From Bacillota bacterium (lineage in GTDB: Bacteria > Bacillota > Clostridia > Oscillospirales > Ruminococcaceae), in contig JAEZVA010000033.1 of NCBI GenBank assembly GCA_023443315.1, positions 1 to 12,359 on the forward strand: DNA of 12,359 bases, read 5' to 3'. Below the pieces are notes generated by a model. That model saw only the letters and a program-made list of their open reading frames with translations, had not been told where the DNA came from and did not search any database. Numbering within the stretch: position 1 is the stretch's first letter; every line of letters begins with the position of its first letter. The translations under genes and the position numbers were made by a program. Shown one piece after another: positions 5,173 through 12,359 of this stretch.

Positions 5173-7107
5173 ATGGTAACAATTCGTAAGCGCATAGGAC
5201 GTTCTATTGTTGCGGCATCCGTGATAATTGGGCTCCTTTTAACCTCCATCTCTATCTGGACACTATATAACAAGACTCAGGAATATGCTGAGCAGACGGT
5301 CACTGAGACGGCGAAGGCATACGCGCTGAACATAAAGAATGAGACGGATTTAATTAAGACGAAGCTGCAGCTTATAGGAGCCGATTCTATCGTAAACAAT
5401 TCGGGTCTACCGAATGCGCAGCGTGAGGACCGTTTGGCTCAGTTGATAGGTGACACCATGTTTAATCAACTAGACGTCGCAGGGCAGGACGGTATCGCGT
5501 TTAATGGCATTGACATTAATAGTCGCATCTATTTTCAGCAGGCAAAGAGCGGTACCGCCTACATATCAAGCCCTTTAATCAACAAGGATACTGGCGACAT
5601 TGCAATTATTACCGCAGCTCCGATGAACGGAGAGGTTATCTTCGGAGTCATGGATTATTCTCATTTTAGCGAAATCATAAACCGCATTACAATAGGCAAA
5701 ACGGGCTATGGGTCTATTGTGGATAAAGAAGGAACCGTTATTGCACACCCCGACGAAGAGGCAGTGAAAAGCTACACCAACTACATTACCCTTGCACAGG
5801 AAGACAAAGGGTATGAGGAGGTTGGTGCTATGGTTGCCCGGATGACACAGGGAGAAGAGGGCGTTGGAAAGATTAAGATAAAAGGCAAAAACCTTATGAT
5901 TGCCCATTACCCCATCGACACGCCCGAGGGGTGGTCGGTTGTCATTGCCTACCCCGAGAGTGAGTACATCCTTTCCTTCGTTGTGACGCTCATCATAACG
6001 ATTGCGCTGCTGGTTTTGCTTTTAATTATGGCAATACTCTTTGCAAGACGCCTTGCGAAAAGCATCGCGGAGCCGGTGGTAAAATCCACGGAACGCATCG
6101 AGCTGCTCGCACACGGCGACCTGAGCACACCAGTACCCGCGGTTTTAAGCAAGGACGAAACAGGCAGGCTGCTTGAATCACTCGGCGAGACCATTGGCTC
6201 GATGAACGGGTATATCTCGGAGATTTCGGATATCCTGACAGGGATTGCGCAGGGTGACCTAAGCAAGGAAAGCGAGCAAACCTATCTCGGCGATTTTGCG
6301 CCGATTGGGCAGGCGCTTACTTCCATCACAGGCTCACTCAAAACGGCGTTTTCTGATATCTATACCGCGGCAGAGCAGGTGGAGCAGGGCGCCACACAGA
6401 TATCCTCCGGCGCGCAGGGGCTTTCGCAGATTACGATGGAGCAGGCGGCAACAATCGAGCAGCTTTCGGCAAGCCTTGCAGAGATATCCACAGGCATTCA
6501 GGAGATTGCACATAACTCTGAACAGACAAGGGCACTCACAGAGCGTTCTAGCGAGAACGTGAGAAACGGCAACCAGCAGATGAGCGAAATGCTCGAGGCG
6601 ATGGGCGAGATTGATCACTCCTCCAGCGAGATTGGCAAGATTATCAAGGTCATCAACGACATCGCGTTCCAGACCAATATCCTTGCGCTCAACGCAGCGG
6701 TGGAGGCAGCAAGAGCGGGTGCGGCGGGCAAGGGCTTTGCCGTAGTGGCAGACGAGGTGCGCAACCTAGCAAGCAAGAGCGCCGAGGCTGCCAAGGAAAC
6801 AACCGCCCTGATTGAGCAGTCAGTCGCATCGGTGAAAAAGGGAACCAAGATGGCACAGCGCACCGCTCGCTCGCTCGAGGAGATTGCCAAGGACTCTGAT
6901 GGCGTCAGCACACTGGTCAACCGCATCAGCGAAGCGACCAACGACCAAGCAACGGCGGTGGTGCAGATTAATCAGGGTATGGATCAGATGTCAAGCGTCG
7001 TGCAGACTAGCTCCGCAACGGCACAGCAGAGTGCCGCATCAAGTGAGGAGCTAAGCAGTCAGGCGCAGATGCTCAAGGATCTGATTGGACATTTTACACT
7101 CAAATAA
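5173..7107 (+). CDS. Methyl-accepting chemotaxis protein, dCache sensor, copy 1
   Basis: This 644-residue transmembrane chemoreceptor would relay ligand binding to CheA/CheW at the cell pole. TM1 is at about 11-32, the extracellular double-Cache domain at 33-265, and TM2 at about 266-290. A HAMP domain (291-343, with the 'ELLAHGDLSTPVP' turn) and a second HAMP-like unit (346-398, 'ILTGIAQGDLSKE') follow. The long MCP coiled-coil hairpin occupies 399-644, with its conserved tip 'DIAFQTNILALNAAVEAA' and GKGFAVVADEVRNLA at about 496-533. In the sensor, Arg118, Tyr120, Tyr130 and Asp161 sit in the places where many amino-acid-binding dCache receptors keep R, W, Y and D, with Tyr instead of Trp. 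No NWETF-type CheR-docking pentapeptide ends the protein. The ribosome binding site (AGGG, about 11 bases upstream) is weaker than that of copy 2. The ligand is unknown. Confidence 0.95.
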   Translation: MVTIRKRIGRSIVAASVIIGLLLTSISIWTLYNKTQEYAEQTVTETAKAYALNIKNETDLIKTKLQLIGADSIVNNSGLPNAQREDRLAQLIGDTMFNQLDVAGQDGIAFNGIDINSRIYFQQAKSGTAYISSPLINKDTGDIAIITAAPMNGEVIFGVMDYSHFSEIINRITIGKTGYGSIVDKEGTVIAHPDEEAVKSYTNYITLAQEDKGYEEVGAMVARMTQGEEGVGKIKIKGKNLMIAHYPIDTPEGWSVVIAYPESEYILSFVVTLIITIALLVLLLIMAILFARRLAKSIAEPVVKSTERIELLAHGDLSTPVPAVLSKDETGRLLESLGETIGSMNGYISEISDILTGIAQGDLSKESEQTYLGDFAPIGQALTSITGSLKTAFSDIYTAAEQVEQGATQISSGAQGLSQITMEQAATIEQLSASLAEISTGIQEIAHNSEQTRALTERSSENVRNGNQQMSEMLEAMGEIDHSSSEIGKIIKVINDIAFQTNILALNAAVEAARAGAAGKGFAVVADEVRNLASKSAEAAKETTALIEQSVASVKKGTKMAQRTARSLEEIAKDSDGVSTLVNRISEATNDQATAVVQINQGMDQMSSVVQTSSATAQQSAASSEELSSQAQMLKDLIGHFTLK

Positions 7108-7158
7108 CAAGCAGAAGTATCAAAGCCGCTCTCGTGCAATTATGCTGGGAGCGGCTTT
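6073..7158 (+). repeat. Tandem paralogous repeat, unit 1 (signalling half of chemoreceptor 1 and its terminator)
   Basis: From about codon 301 to the end of the hairpin after the stop codon, this segment is closely similar in DNA sequence to 8242-9328, at an offset of 2,169 bases within the genes. By hand count 319 of 344 residues agree. In the 102 bases around the hairpin tip only about four bases differ. The 5' parts of the two genes do not share this similarity. Confidence 0.9.
7122..7158 (+). terminator. Hairpin terminator after chemoreceptor 1
   Basis: AAAGCCGCTC (7122-7131) pairs with GAGCGGCTTT (7149-7158), a 10-bp stem ending in TTTAT. The U tract is short, so some read-through into the second receptor gene is possible. 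The hairpin is homologous to that at 9291. Confidence 0.7.
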
Positions 7159-7272
7159 ATAGCTACCAACTTATAATATCTACGAAAAAATCTTCGTAAA
7201 AGCCATAAATGCAAGCTTTTAGCTCGATTTTGTTCGGACATTATTGAAGTGAATTAGCTATAGTATAAATTG

Positions 7273-7304
7273 TTGAAAAAAGTATATTTAAATGTTAATA
7301 TAAT
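7273..7304 (+). promoter_or_regulatory. Weak candidate promoter for the second chemoreceptor gene
   Basis: A perfect TATAAT lies at 7299-7304, about 38 bases upstream of the ATG. The only TTGAAA nearby (7273-7278) is 20 bases away, longer than optimal. No sigma-D element like that of copy 1 was found in the 234-base gap. Two short inverted repeats (7181-7198 and 7198-7220) also lie here, with no recognised role. Confidence 0.35.
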
Positions 7305-7341
7305 GGAATAAAACGGTCACAGCATAGGAGGTAACGTTGAA

Positions 7342-9276
7342 ATGATAACGATCAAGAAGCGTATTAGAAGAAGTGTGTTAATAACGGCAGTACTCATGGG
7401 CGCGTTTATTACAGTGGCGTTGTCTATTATGATGTATTATTCAACGTTACGATCCGCTGACACCCTACTTACCGAGAGCGTAAAGGTGTATTCTCAGATT
7501 GTTGCCCACGAAAATGAGCTGATTAAAAAAGACCTGCGCTGGGCTGCGGATAACGATATGGTGAGCAACAAGCTTGCAAGCGATTTGATGCGCAAGACCA
7601 CCCTTGCTCGCATTGCCACCGAAACGGTGTTCAAGGACTTTTCAATTTCCGATTCTGCGGGGAAAACCTTTAACGATACCGACATCAGCACGCGCGACTA
7701 TTTTAACCATGCGAAGAGCGGAACACCCTACATATCAAGCCCGCTTATTCGCATGACAGATAACAGCATTACAATTATGGCGGCAGCACCTATGGGCGAC
7801 GAGGTGCTGTACGGGGGGATTGACTACACCAAATTCAGCGAGATAATAGACAGGCTTGATATCGGCAAAACGGGCTACGGCTTTATTGTTGATAAAGACG
7901 GTACGATTATCGCGCACCCCGACGAGCAGGTTGTGCGTGACATGACAAACTACATCACGCTGGCGGAAGAAGACCCTGGTTACACAGAGCTTTCGGGATT
8001 GATGACCGAAATGCGCAGTGGCAACAGTGGGATAAGGACGCTGAGTGTACGCGGGGAGCGTCGCATGATAGCCTATGCCCCTGTACAGTGCGACGAAGGA
8101 TGGTCGGTAGGCGTAGCGATATCCGAAAGCGAGATACTATACGATGTACTGATTATGCTTGCGATAGCAGCCGGCATCTTTGTCGCGATGCTGATACTTG
8201 CCGTGATTATTTCCCGCGTGGTTTCAACCAGCATCGCACAGCCGGTTTCACAGTCTACCGGGCGCATCGAGCTGCTTGCACACGGCGACCTGAGTACACC
8301 CGTACCCGCGGTTCAAAGCAAGGATGAAACAGGCAGACTGCTCGAATCACTCGGCGAGACCATCGAGTCGATAAACGGGTATATCTCGGAGATCTCGGAC
8401 ATCTTGACAGGGATCGCGCAGGGAGACCTGAGCAAGGAGAGCGAGCAAACCTATCTCGGCGATTTTGCGCCGATTGGGCAGGCACTCACAACCATTACCG
8501 CATCCCTCAACGCGGCGTTTTCTGATATTACTACCGCCGCCGAGCAGGTGGAACAGGGCGCCACGCAGATATCCTCTGGCGCACAGGGGCTTTCGCAGAT
8601 TACGATGGAACAGGCGGCGACGATTGAGCAGCTTTCGGCAAGCCTAGGTGAGATTTCGGCAGGCATTCAGGATATTGCTCACAACGCGGATCAGGCACGT
8701 GAGCTGACAGAGCATTCCGGTGAGAATGTGAGAAACGGCAACCAGCAGATGAGCGATATGCTCGAGGCGATGGGCGAGATTGATCATTCCTCCAGTGAGA
8801 TAGGCAAGATCATCAAGGTCATCAACGACATCGCGTTCCAGACCAACATCCTTGCGCTCAACGCAGCGGTGGAGGCGGCAAGAGCGGGTGCGGCGGGCAA
8901 GGGCTTTGCTGTGGTGGCGGACGAGGTGCGCAACTTGGCGAGCAAGAGCGCAGAGGCGGCAAAGGAAACGACCGCCCTAATTGAGCAGTCGGTTGCGTCG
9001 GTAAAGAAGGGCACCAAGATGGCGCAGCGCACCGCGCGCTCGCTTGAGGAGATTGCCAAGGATTCGGATGGTGTCAGCGCGTTGGTCAACCGCATCAGCG
9101 AAGCGACCAATGACCAAGCGACGGCGGTGGTTCAGATTAACCAGGGCATGGATCAGATGTCAAGCGTCGTGCAAACAAGCTCTGCAACGGCACAGCAGAG
9201 CGCCGCATCAAGCGAAGAGTTAAGCGGTCAGGCGCAGATGCTTAAGGATCTGCTCGGGCAGTTTACACTCAAATAA
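7342..9276 (+). CDS. Methyl-accepting chemotaxis protein, dCache sensor, copy 2
   Basis: This second 644-residue chemoreceptor has the same architecture as copy 1 and aligns with it residue for residue without a gap. TM1 is at about 11-33, the extracellular dCache region at 34-264 and TM2 at about 266-290. Two HAMP units follow to about 398, then the MCP signalling hairpin with an identical tip. The sensor keeps Arg118, Tyr120, Tyr130 and Asp161 and the 'IGKTGYG' and AHPDE segments. The membrane-proximal helix (residues 30-110) differs almost completely from copy 1, so a different ligand or affinity is likely. AGGAGGT about ten bases upstream is a strong ribosome binding site. Like copy 1 it lacks a C-terminal docking pentapeptide. 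It has its own terminator and probably its own promoter. Confidence 0.95.
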   Translation: MITIKKRIRRSVLITAVLMGAFITVALSIMMYYSTLRSADTLLTESVKVYSQIVAHENELIKKDLRWAADNDMVSNKLASDLMRKTTLARIATETVFKDFSISDSAGKTFNDTDISTRDYFNHAKSGTPYISSPLIRMTDNSITIMAAAPMGDEVLYGGIDYTKFSEIIDRLDIGKTGYGFIVDKDGTIIAHPDEQVVRDMTNYITLAEEDPGYTELSGLMTEMRSGNSGIRTLSVRGERRMIAYAPVQCDEGWSVGVAISESEILYDVLIMLAIAAGIFVAMLILAVIISRVVSTSIAQPVSQSTGRIELLAHGDLSTPVPAVQSKDETGRLLESLGETIESINGYISEISDILTGIAQGDLSKESEQTYLGDFAPIGQALTTITASLNAAFSDITTAAEQVEQGATQISSGAQGLSQITMEQAATIEQLSASLGEISAGIQDIAHNADQARELTEHSGENVRNGNQQMSDMLEAMGEIDHSSSEIGKIIKVINDIAFQTNILALNAAVEAARAGAAGKGFAVVADEVRNLASKSAEAAKETTALIEQSVASVKKGTKMAQRTARSLEEIAKDSDGVSALVNRISEATNDQATAVVQINQGMDQMSSVVQTSSATAQQSAASSEELSGQAQMLKDLLGQFTLK

Positions 9277-9328
9277 CAAGCAGAAGCATCAAAGCCGCTT
9301 CCGTGCAGGATTGCCGGGAGCGGTTTTT
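8242..9328 (+). repeat. Tandem paralogous repeat, unit 2 (signalling half of chemoreceptor 2 and its terminator)
   Basis: This is the partner of the unit at 6073-7158. The similarity carries past the stop codon: both copies continue with ACAAGCAGAAG, one variable base, then ATCAAAGCCGCT. It fades after the terminator hairpin. The duplicated unit therefore included the 3' flank. Confidence 0.9.
9291..9328 (+). terminator. Intrinsic terminator after chemoreceptor 2
   Basis: A 9-bp outer stem (9291-9299 with 9319-9327, one G-U pair) continues into four more pairs (9300-9303 with 9315-9318) around an 11-base loop. It runs into TTTTT at 9324-9328. Confidence 0.82.
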
Positions 9329-9370
9329 AAATAATCAGGTATAAAAGTTTAGTGAAAACAGGAGTATTGT

Positions 9371-9399
9371 TAGACTTCAAGGAAATAAAAAAGTATAAT
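9371..9399 (+). promoter_or_regulatory. Sigma-A type promoter for the surface-protein gene
   Basis: TAGACT (9371-9376, four of six consensus bases) and a perfect TATAAT (9394-9399) are 17 bases apart. The leader would be about 70 bases. No riboswitch motif was recognised in it. Confidence 0.6.
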
Positions 9400-9474
9400 A
9401 TATACAGATACCGTGCTAAAGTGAGAGAAAATAGATGTTTATGGGTACAAAGCAATGTATATGGGGGTTTTAAT

Positions 9475-12359
9475 ATGAAAAACACAACGACAAAACGAAT
9501 CAGCCTAGTGCTTTCTCTTTTGCTGGTGCTGTCGGTTATGGCAACACCGTTGTTTGCATTGGAGGGTGGAAGGCAGGAGGCGGCACAAAGCCTGCCGCAG
9601 AGCGAGCCTGCGCCGGAGGACATCGAGCAGAGTGTCTCTGAGCCGGAGGATACGCAGGAGGGAACCGACCCACCACTGATGATTGAGGGCGCTGAGCCGT
9701 TTCTCACCATCTCGATTGGAGGGGAAGCAGCCGACGGTGAGCCGGCAACAGGTGGCAGCCTCAAGTCCCTTTTGGTGTCGGTTGTGTACCCCAAGGGTAA
9801 GGACGCTACTGTGCCGTTGAAAAAGGGCGACGAGATTACCCTTGTGTTTAGCCTGAAGAATTATGAGGCGTTCACAGGAACCTTTACTCAGAATGGTGTG
9901 CCTGTGGAGGTTGGTATTGGAGCGTATGAGCTTGCGCTTACATATAGCGGCGCGTTTGACGTGACGGGGGTTACTTCAAACTTTACGTCATCCACTACCC
10001 CCAAGCTTGCAAATTTAAGCTATAACGAGAACGCGGGCGCGGATGTTGACACGCTGCGCATTGTTGCGCTGTTTTCCGAGAAGGTAAGCGGCAAGGTGCA
10101 GGCGCTTAACGCAGCCGCACTGGGCAATACAAACGGGCAGTTTGTATCGGTTAAGCTAAAGCTGGCGCAGGATTTGACGGAAGGCGCGGGAATACTCAGT
10201 ATTGGCGTAGACGGCGTAATGGCGATATGCCGGAACGGCAATGTGGACGAGCAGCCGTTTACCGGCGGCGGGGAGCTGACCCAACAGGTGGGCTACGACA
10301 CCGCAGCACCCGTTATCACAGCAAAGAACAGCAACAGTGAAAACGAAGCCGACAGGGATATTCCGCTCAATATTATTACAACCCAGACCCATGTCGTTGA
10401 CCCCGGGGCTAAGATAGAGATTACAGATAGCAACGTCATTTTGTATACAGTGAAAAAGGGGACGGCTAACTACACCACGGCAGATACCAACCCAAGCGAC
10501 TATGCGGTGGAGTTTACCCTCTCAGAACCGGGTGTATACACCGTTACCGCCACCGATACGGCGGGCAACACCGCAACCGGCAAGGTGACGGTTACCCCGC
10601 GCGTTACCGCAATCTCGGTTGCGCTGAAGGGCACAGTGGATGTGGGCGGCGTACAGCAGGCGTATATCGGCACCAGCTTTACCGCAACGCCCACGCTCTC
10701 CCCCGCCATCGCCACCCTGCCGGTGGGCGACAAGGCGGTTGAGTGGGTTGTGTATTCGCCGGATGGCATTACCCCCACATTTATCACCGCATCTGGCACA
10801 AGCCTTACTGGACCTGAGGTGGAAGACGAAAACACCCTAGTGTGGACACAGACCACCGCGGAGCCCGTTACCTTTGCGGTGCAAACCTATCAGGGGGCAT
10901 ATACCCTGACTGCGCGCAGTGTGACGCCCGACCCGACAATCCCCGGGCAGGCAAGGGCGGCAAGCGCACCGATGGCAATGGCAAGCCCCGCTAAGATTAA
11001 CAGCGTTACCATCAAGGCGGCAAAGCCCTCAATCTCCAGCGCGGGTGAGGTAGAAAGCGTGGAGATTACAGGCATCATCACCGCACAGGGGCGTGTGGTA
11101 GCGGATGGTTTGATACCAGATGTGGATGACTTCGCGCAGGTTGGCTGCGAGGTTATCTCACTGAGTGCAAACGAAGACCTTGCCACCGTAGGCGGTATTA
11201 CGTTCTCCCCCGCCGTCGCGGGAAAGAGCGGCTATGCCTATCCCTACACCATGACACTGACTGCGGAACAAGACGCGCGGGGCATCTGCGATGTGACCGT
11301 TTCATGTGGCGGCATAGCGGCGCAGACAGCGGTAAACATCAGTAACTACGGCGTAAACTACACGAAGATGAGCCTATCCGCCAGTAGCGTGGGGCTTGAT
11401 TATCAGAAAAACCACAGCGCAACCCTGTACATCAACCTTACCGACGCAAAAAACGCCTCCGATACCATAGTGGTTTATCCCGAGGACTGTGAGTTTACCT
11501 CGGACAACACCAACCTGCTTGCGGTAGATATCCTTAAGGACGGTGCTACCGTAATGGTGCGGGAGGGCGCACAGTATCTGACGGCAGCCACCAAGGTAAC
11601 AGTGACCGCCGCGCTGAAAAACGATCCGCAAGGGCGCAAGGCAACGTTTGCGTTTACGGTGTACCCCACCGAGCGCGCAGACTGGATTGAGATCTATGAG
11701 GTGACCGCCTCTCCGAACGTGACGGTAAGCTACGGAAATACCGAACTATATACCGATAACCTTGCCGAACAGGCACAACTGAATGTCCGTGTACTCGGGC
11801 AGCAGACTGACGGAACGAACGGGGAAACGGTTATCACGACCGTGAATAAAAGTCTAGTTAAGTTTACAAGTTCAAACGCGAAGGTTGCCGCCGTGTCGGA
11901 TACAGGGCTTATCACCTTCAAGGGCTACGGCGAGAGCATCGTAACCGTTACGGCTACCGACGGCTCGGGCAGCAACGCCCAGATTAAGGTGCTGGTAAAC
12001 AAGGGAATTGAGTATCTGATACATACCAGTCCCTCGGAGGTTATCATCCCCCCCGGTGGAAAGCAGCAGTTTAAGATAACTGGAACCGTACCCGCCGATG
12101 CCACCAACAGCAAGCTGACGGGCATTACGTGGGAAGTGGTACGTGGTGATACAGAGCACTTTACACTGAATACCAAAACGGGGCTTGTTACCGTAAATAA
12201 AAATGCGCCGAACGGCGCAAGGCTGACCATTGGCGCAACCGTGCCGAACCTTGCGTTGCAGGAAGACCCGCTCGCGCTGGTTGACATGCCGAGGGGGCAA
12301 GAGTTTGATATCGTTGTTCAGGAGACTGACGCAAACCAGCTTAAGGCGTTTTCCGCACT
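9475..12359 (+). CDS. Large exported surface protein with Ig-like (Big-type) domains, 3' end outside the window
   Basis: The frame is open from ATG 9475 to the window end: 961 full codons and no stop, so the gene is partial at its 3' end. A GGGGG ribosome binding site lies seven bases upstream, and the other nearby ATGs are out of frame. The N-terminus (MKNTTTKRISLVLSLLLVLS...) is a signal peptide with likely cleavage after Ala28 (PLFA). A Pro/Glu-rich acidic linker (about 30-68) follows, then a long series of beta-rich segments. One is an Ig-like module near 310-375 ending in 'YTVTATDTAGNTATGKVTV'. A clear Big_2-like module at about 740-842 contains 'KFTSSNAKVAAVSDTGLI' and 'ESIVTVTATDG'. 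Another candidate lies at about 845-925, with WEVV and 'TGLVTV' strands. Thr, Val and Ala dominate and cysteines are few. It probably forms a cell-surface stalk or adhesin; wall anchoring cannot be judged because the C-terminus is missing. Confidence 0.88.
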   Translation, partial: MKNTTTKRISLVLSLLLVLSVMATPLFALEGGRQEAAQSLPQSEPAPEDIEQSVSEPEDTQEGTDPPLMIEGAEPFLTISIGGEAADGEPATGGSLKSLLVSVVYPKGKDATVPLKKGDEITLVFSLKNYEAFTGTFTQNGVPVEVGIGAYELALTYSGAFDVTGVTSNFTSSTTPKLANLSYNENAGADVDTLRIVALFSEKVSGKVQALNAAALGNTNGQFVSVKLKLAQDLTEGAGILSIGVDGVMAICRNGNVDEQPFTGGGELTQQVGYDTAAPVITAKNSNSENEADRDIPLNIITTQTHVVDPGAKIEITDSNVILYTVKKGTANYTTADTNPSDYAVEFTLSEPGVYTVTATDTAGNTATGKVTVTPRVTAISVALKGTVDVGGVQQAYIGTSFTATPTLSPAIATLPVGDKAVEWVVYSPDGITPTFITASGTSLTGPEVEDENTLVWTQTTAEPVTFAVQTYQGAYTLTARSVTPDPTIPGQARAASAPMAMASPAKINSVTIKAAKPSISSAGEVESVEITGIITAQGRVVADGLIPDVDDFAQVGCEVISLSANEDLATVGGITFSPAVAGKSGYAYPYTMTLTAEQDARGICDVTVSCGGIAAQTAVNISNYGVNYTKMSLSASSVGLDYQKNHSATLYINLTDAKNASDTIVVYPEDCEFTSDNTNLLAVDILKDGATVMVREGAQYLTAATKVTVTAALKNDPQGRKATFAFTVYPTERADWIEIYEVTASPNVTVSYGNTELYTDNLAEQAQLNVRVLGQQTDGTNGETVITTVNKSLVKFTSSNAKVAAVSDTGLITFKGYGESIVTVTATDGSGSNAQIKVLVNKGIEYLIHTSPSEVIIPPGGKQQFKITGTVPADATNSKLTGITWEVVRGDTEHFTLNTKTGLVTVNKNAPNGARLTIGATVPNLALQEDPLALVDMPRGQEFDIVVQETDANQLKAFSA

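Noticed and set aside
6720..6750. RAGAAGKGF in the receptor tips, in place of RAGEQGRGF known from enterobacterial receptors
   Set aside because: The position is variable in Clostridia and Bacillus receptors (for example Gln there), and both copies share it. It is a lineage variant, not a defect.
6615..6941. Leftward 108-codon frames antisense to both chemoreceptor signalling halves (also 8784-9110), similar to each other
   Set aside because: Their similarity simply mirrors the paralogous sense genes. The apparent conservation is not independent evidence of coding.
7181..7220. Short inverted repeats between the two chemoreceptor genes
   Set aside because: Stems of six base pairs in AT-rich DNA, mutually exclusive with one another and lacking a recognisable regulatory consensus.
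9386..9411. A second sigma-D-like match (TAAA, 14 bases, ACAGATAC) upstream of the surface-protein gene
   Set aside because: The downstream element has only five of eight consensus bases and overlaps a better sigma-A promoter (9371-9399).
9327..9794. A 155-codon leftward open frame antisense to the start of the surface-protein gene
   Set aside because: It crosses the surface-protein promoter, ribosome binding site and signal peptide. It has no convincing ribosome binding site of its own and reads as Ser/Pro-rich low-information sequence, as expected for the shadow of a GC-rich gene.
11872..12300. Two overlapping leftward open frames of 120-142 codons inside the surface-protein gene
   Set aside because: They lie wholly antisense to a clear coding frame, overlap one another in different frames, and match no family I recognise.

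Overview
The window looks like an ordinary chromosomal stretch of a motile, Gram-positive anaerobe of the Clostridia, quite possibly from the Oscillospiraceae/Ruminococcaceae side; that placement is inference. It rests on the 5S rRNA sequence, strong GGAGG-type ribosome binding sites, sigma-A-like TATAAT promoters, a Firmicutes-type lipoprotein solute-binding protein, Cache-type chemoreceptors and a Big-domain surface protein. Coding regions are of moderate GC and the intergenic spaces are AT-rich. I see no insertion sequence, prophage, CRISPR array, tRNA or plasmid function.

Left part (1-1323): the end of an rRNA operon, with a complete 5S rRNA and its terminator. Two leftward housekeeping genes follow: a YjbR/MmcQ-family protein and a RidA-family enamine/imine deaminase, each apparently its own unit. 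A divergent promoter region separates ridA from the next gene.

Middle part (1324-4853): a rightward lipoprotein, an orphan ABC solute-binding protein with no permease or ATPase beside it. Then come two leftward membrane-protein genes: a small DUF4870/Tic20-like protein and a two-pass protein with a Cache-like extracellular region but no cytoplasmic output domain. A rightward stand-alone Smr-domain protein closes this part. Most units end in recognisable hairpin terminators, so these are mainly single-gene transcripts.

Right part (4854-12359): two tandem methyl-accepting chemotaxis receptors of exactly 644 residues each, then the first 961 codons of a large exported surface protein with Ig-like (Big-type) repeats that runs off the window. 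The receptors align without gaps. Their signalling halves are nearly identical (319/344 residues by hand count) and their sensor halves are strongly diverged (126/300). This fits a tandem duplication whose sensors have specialised while the signalling half, including the 3' terminator, stayed alike or was homogenised. A good candidate sigma-D (flagellar/chemotaxis) promoter lies upstream of the first receptor.

No clearly new multi-gene system is visible. The points most worth following are the mosaic receptor pair, the Cache-like protein without an output domain, and the giant truncated surface protein.
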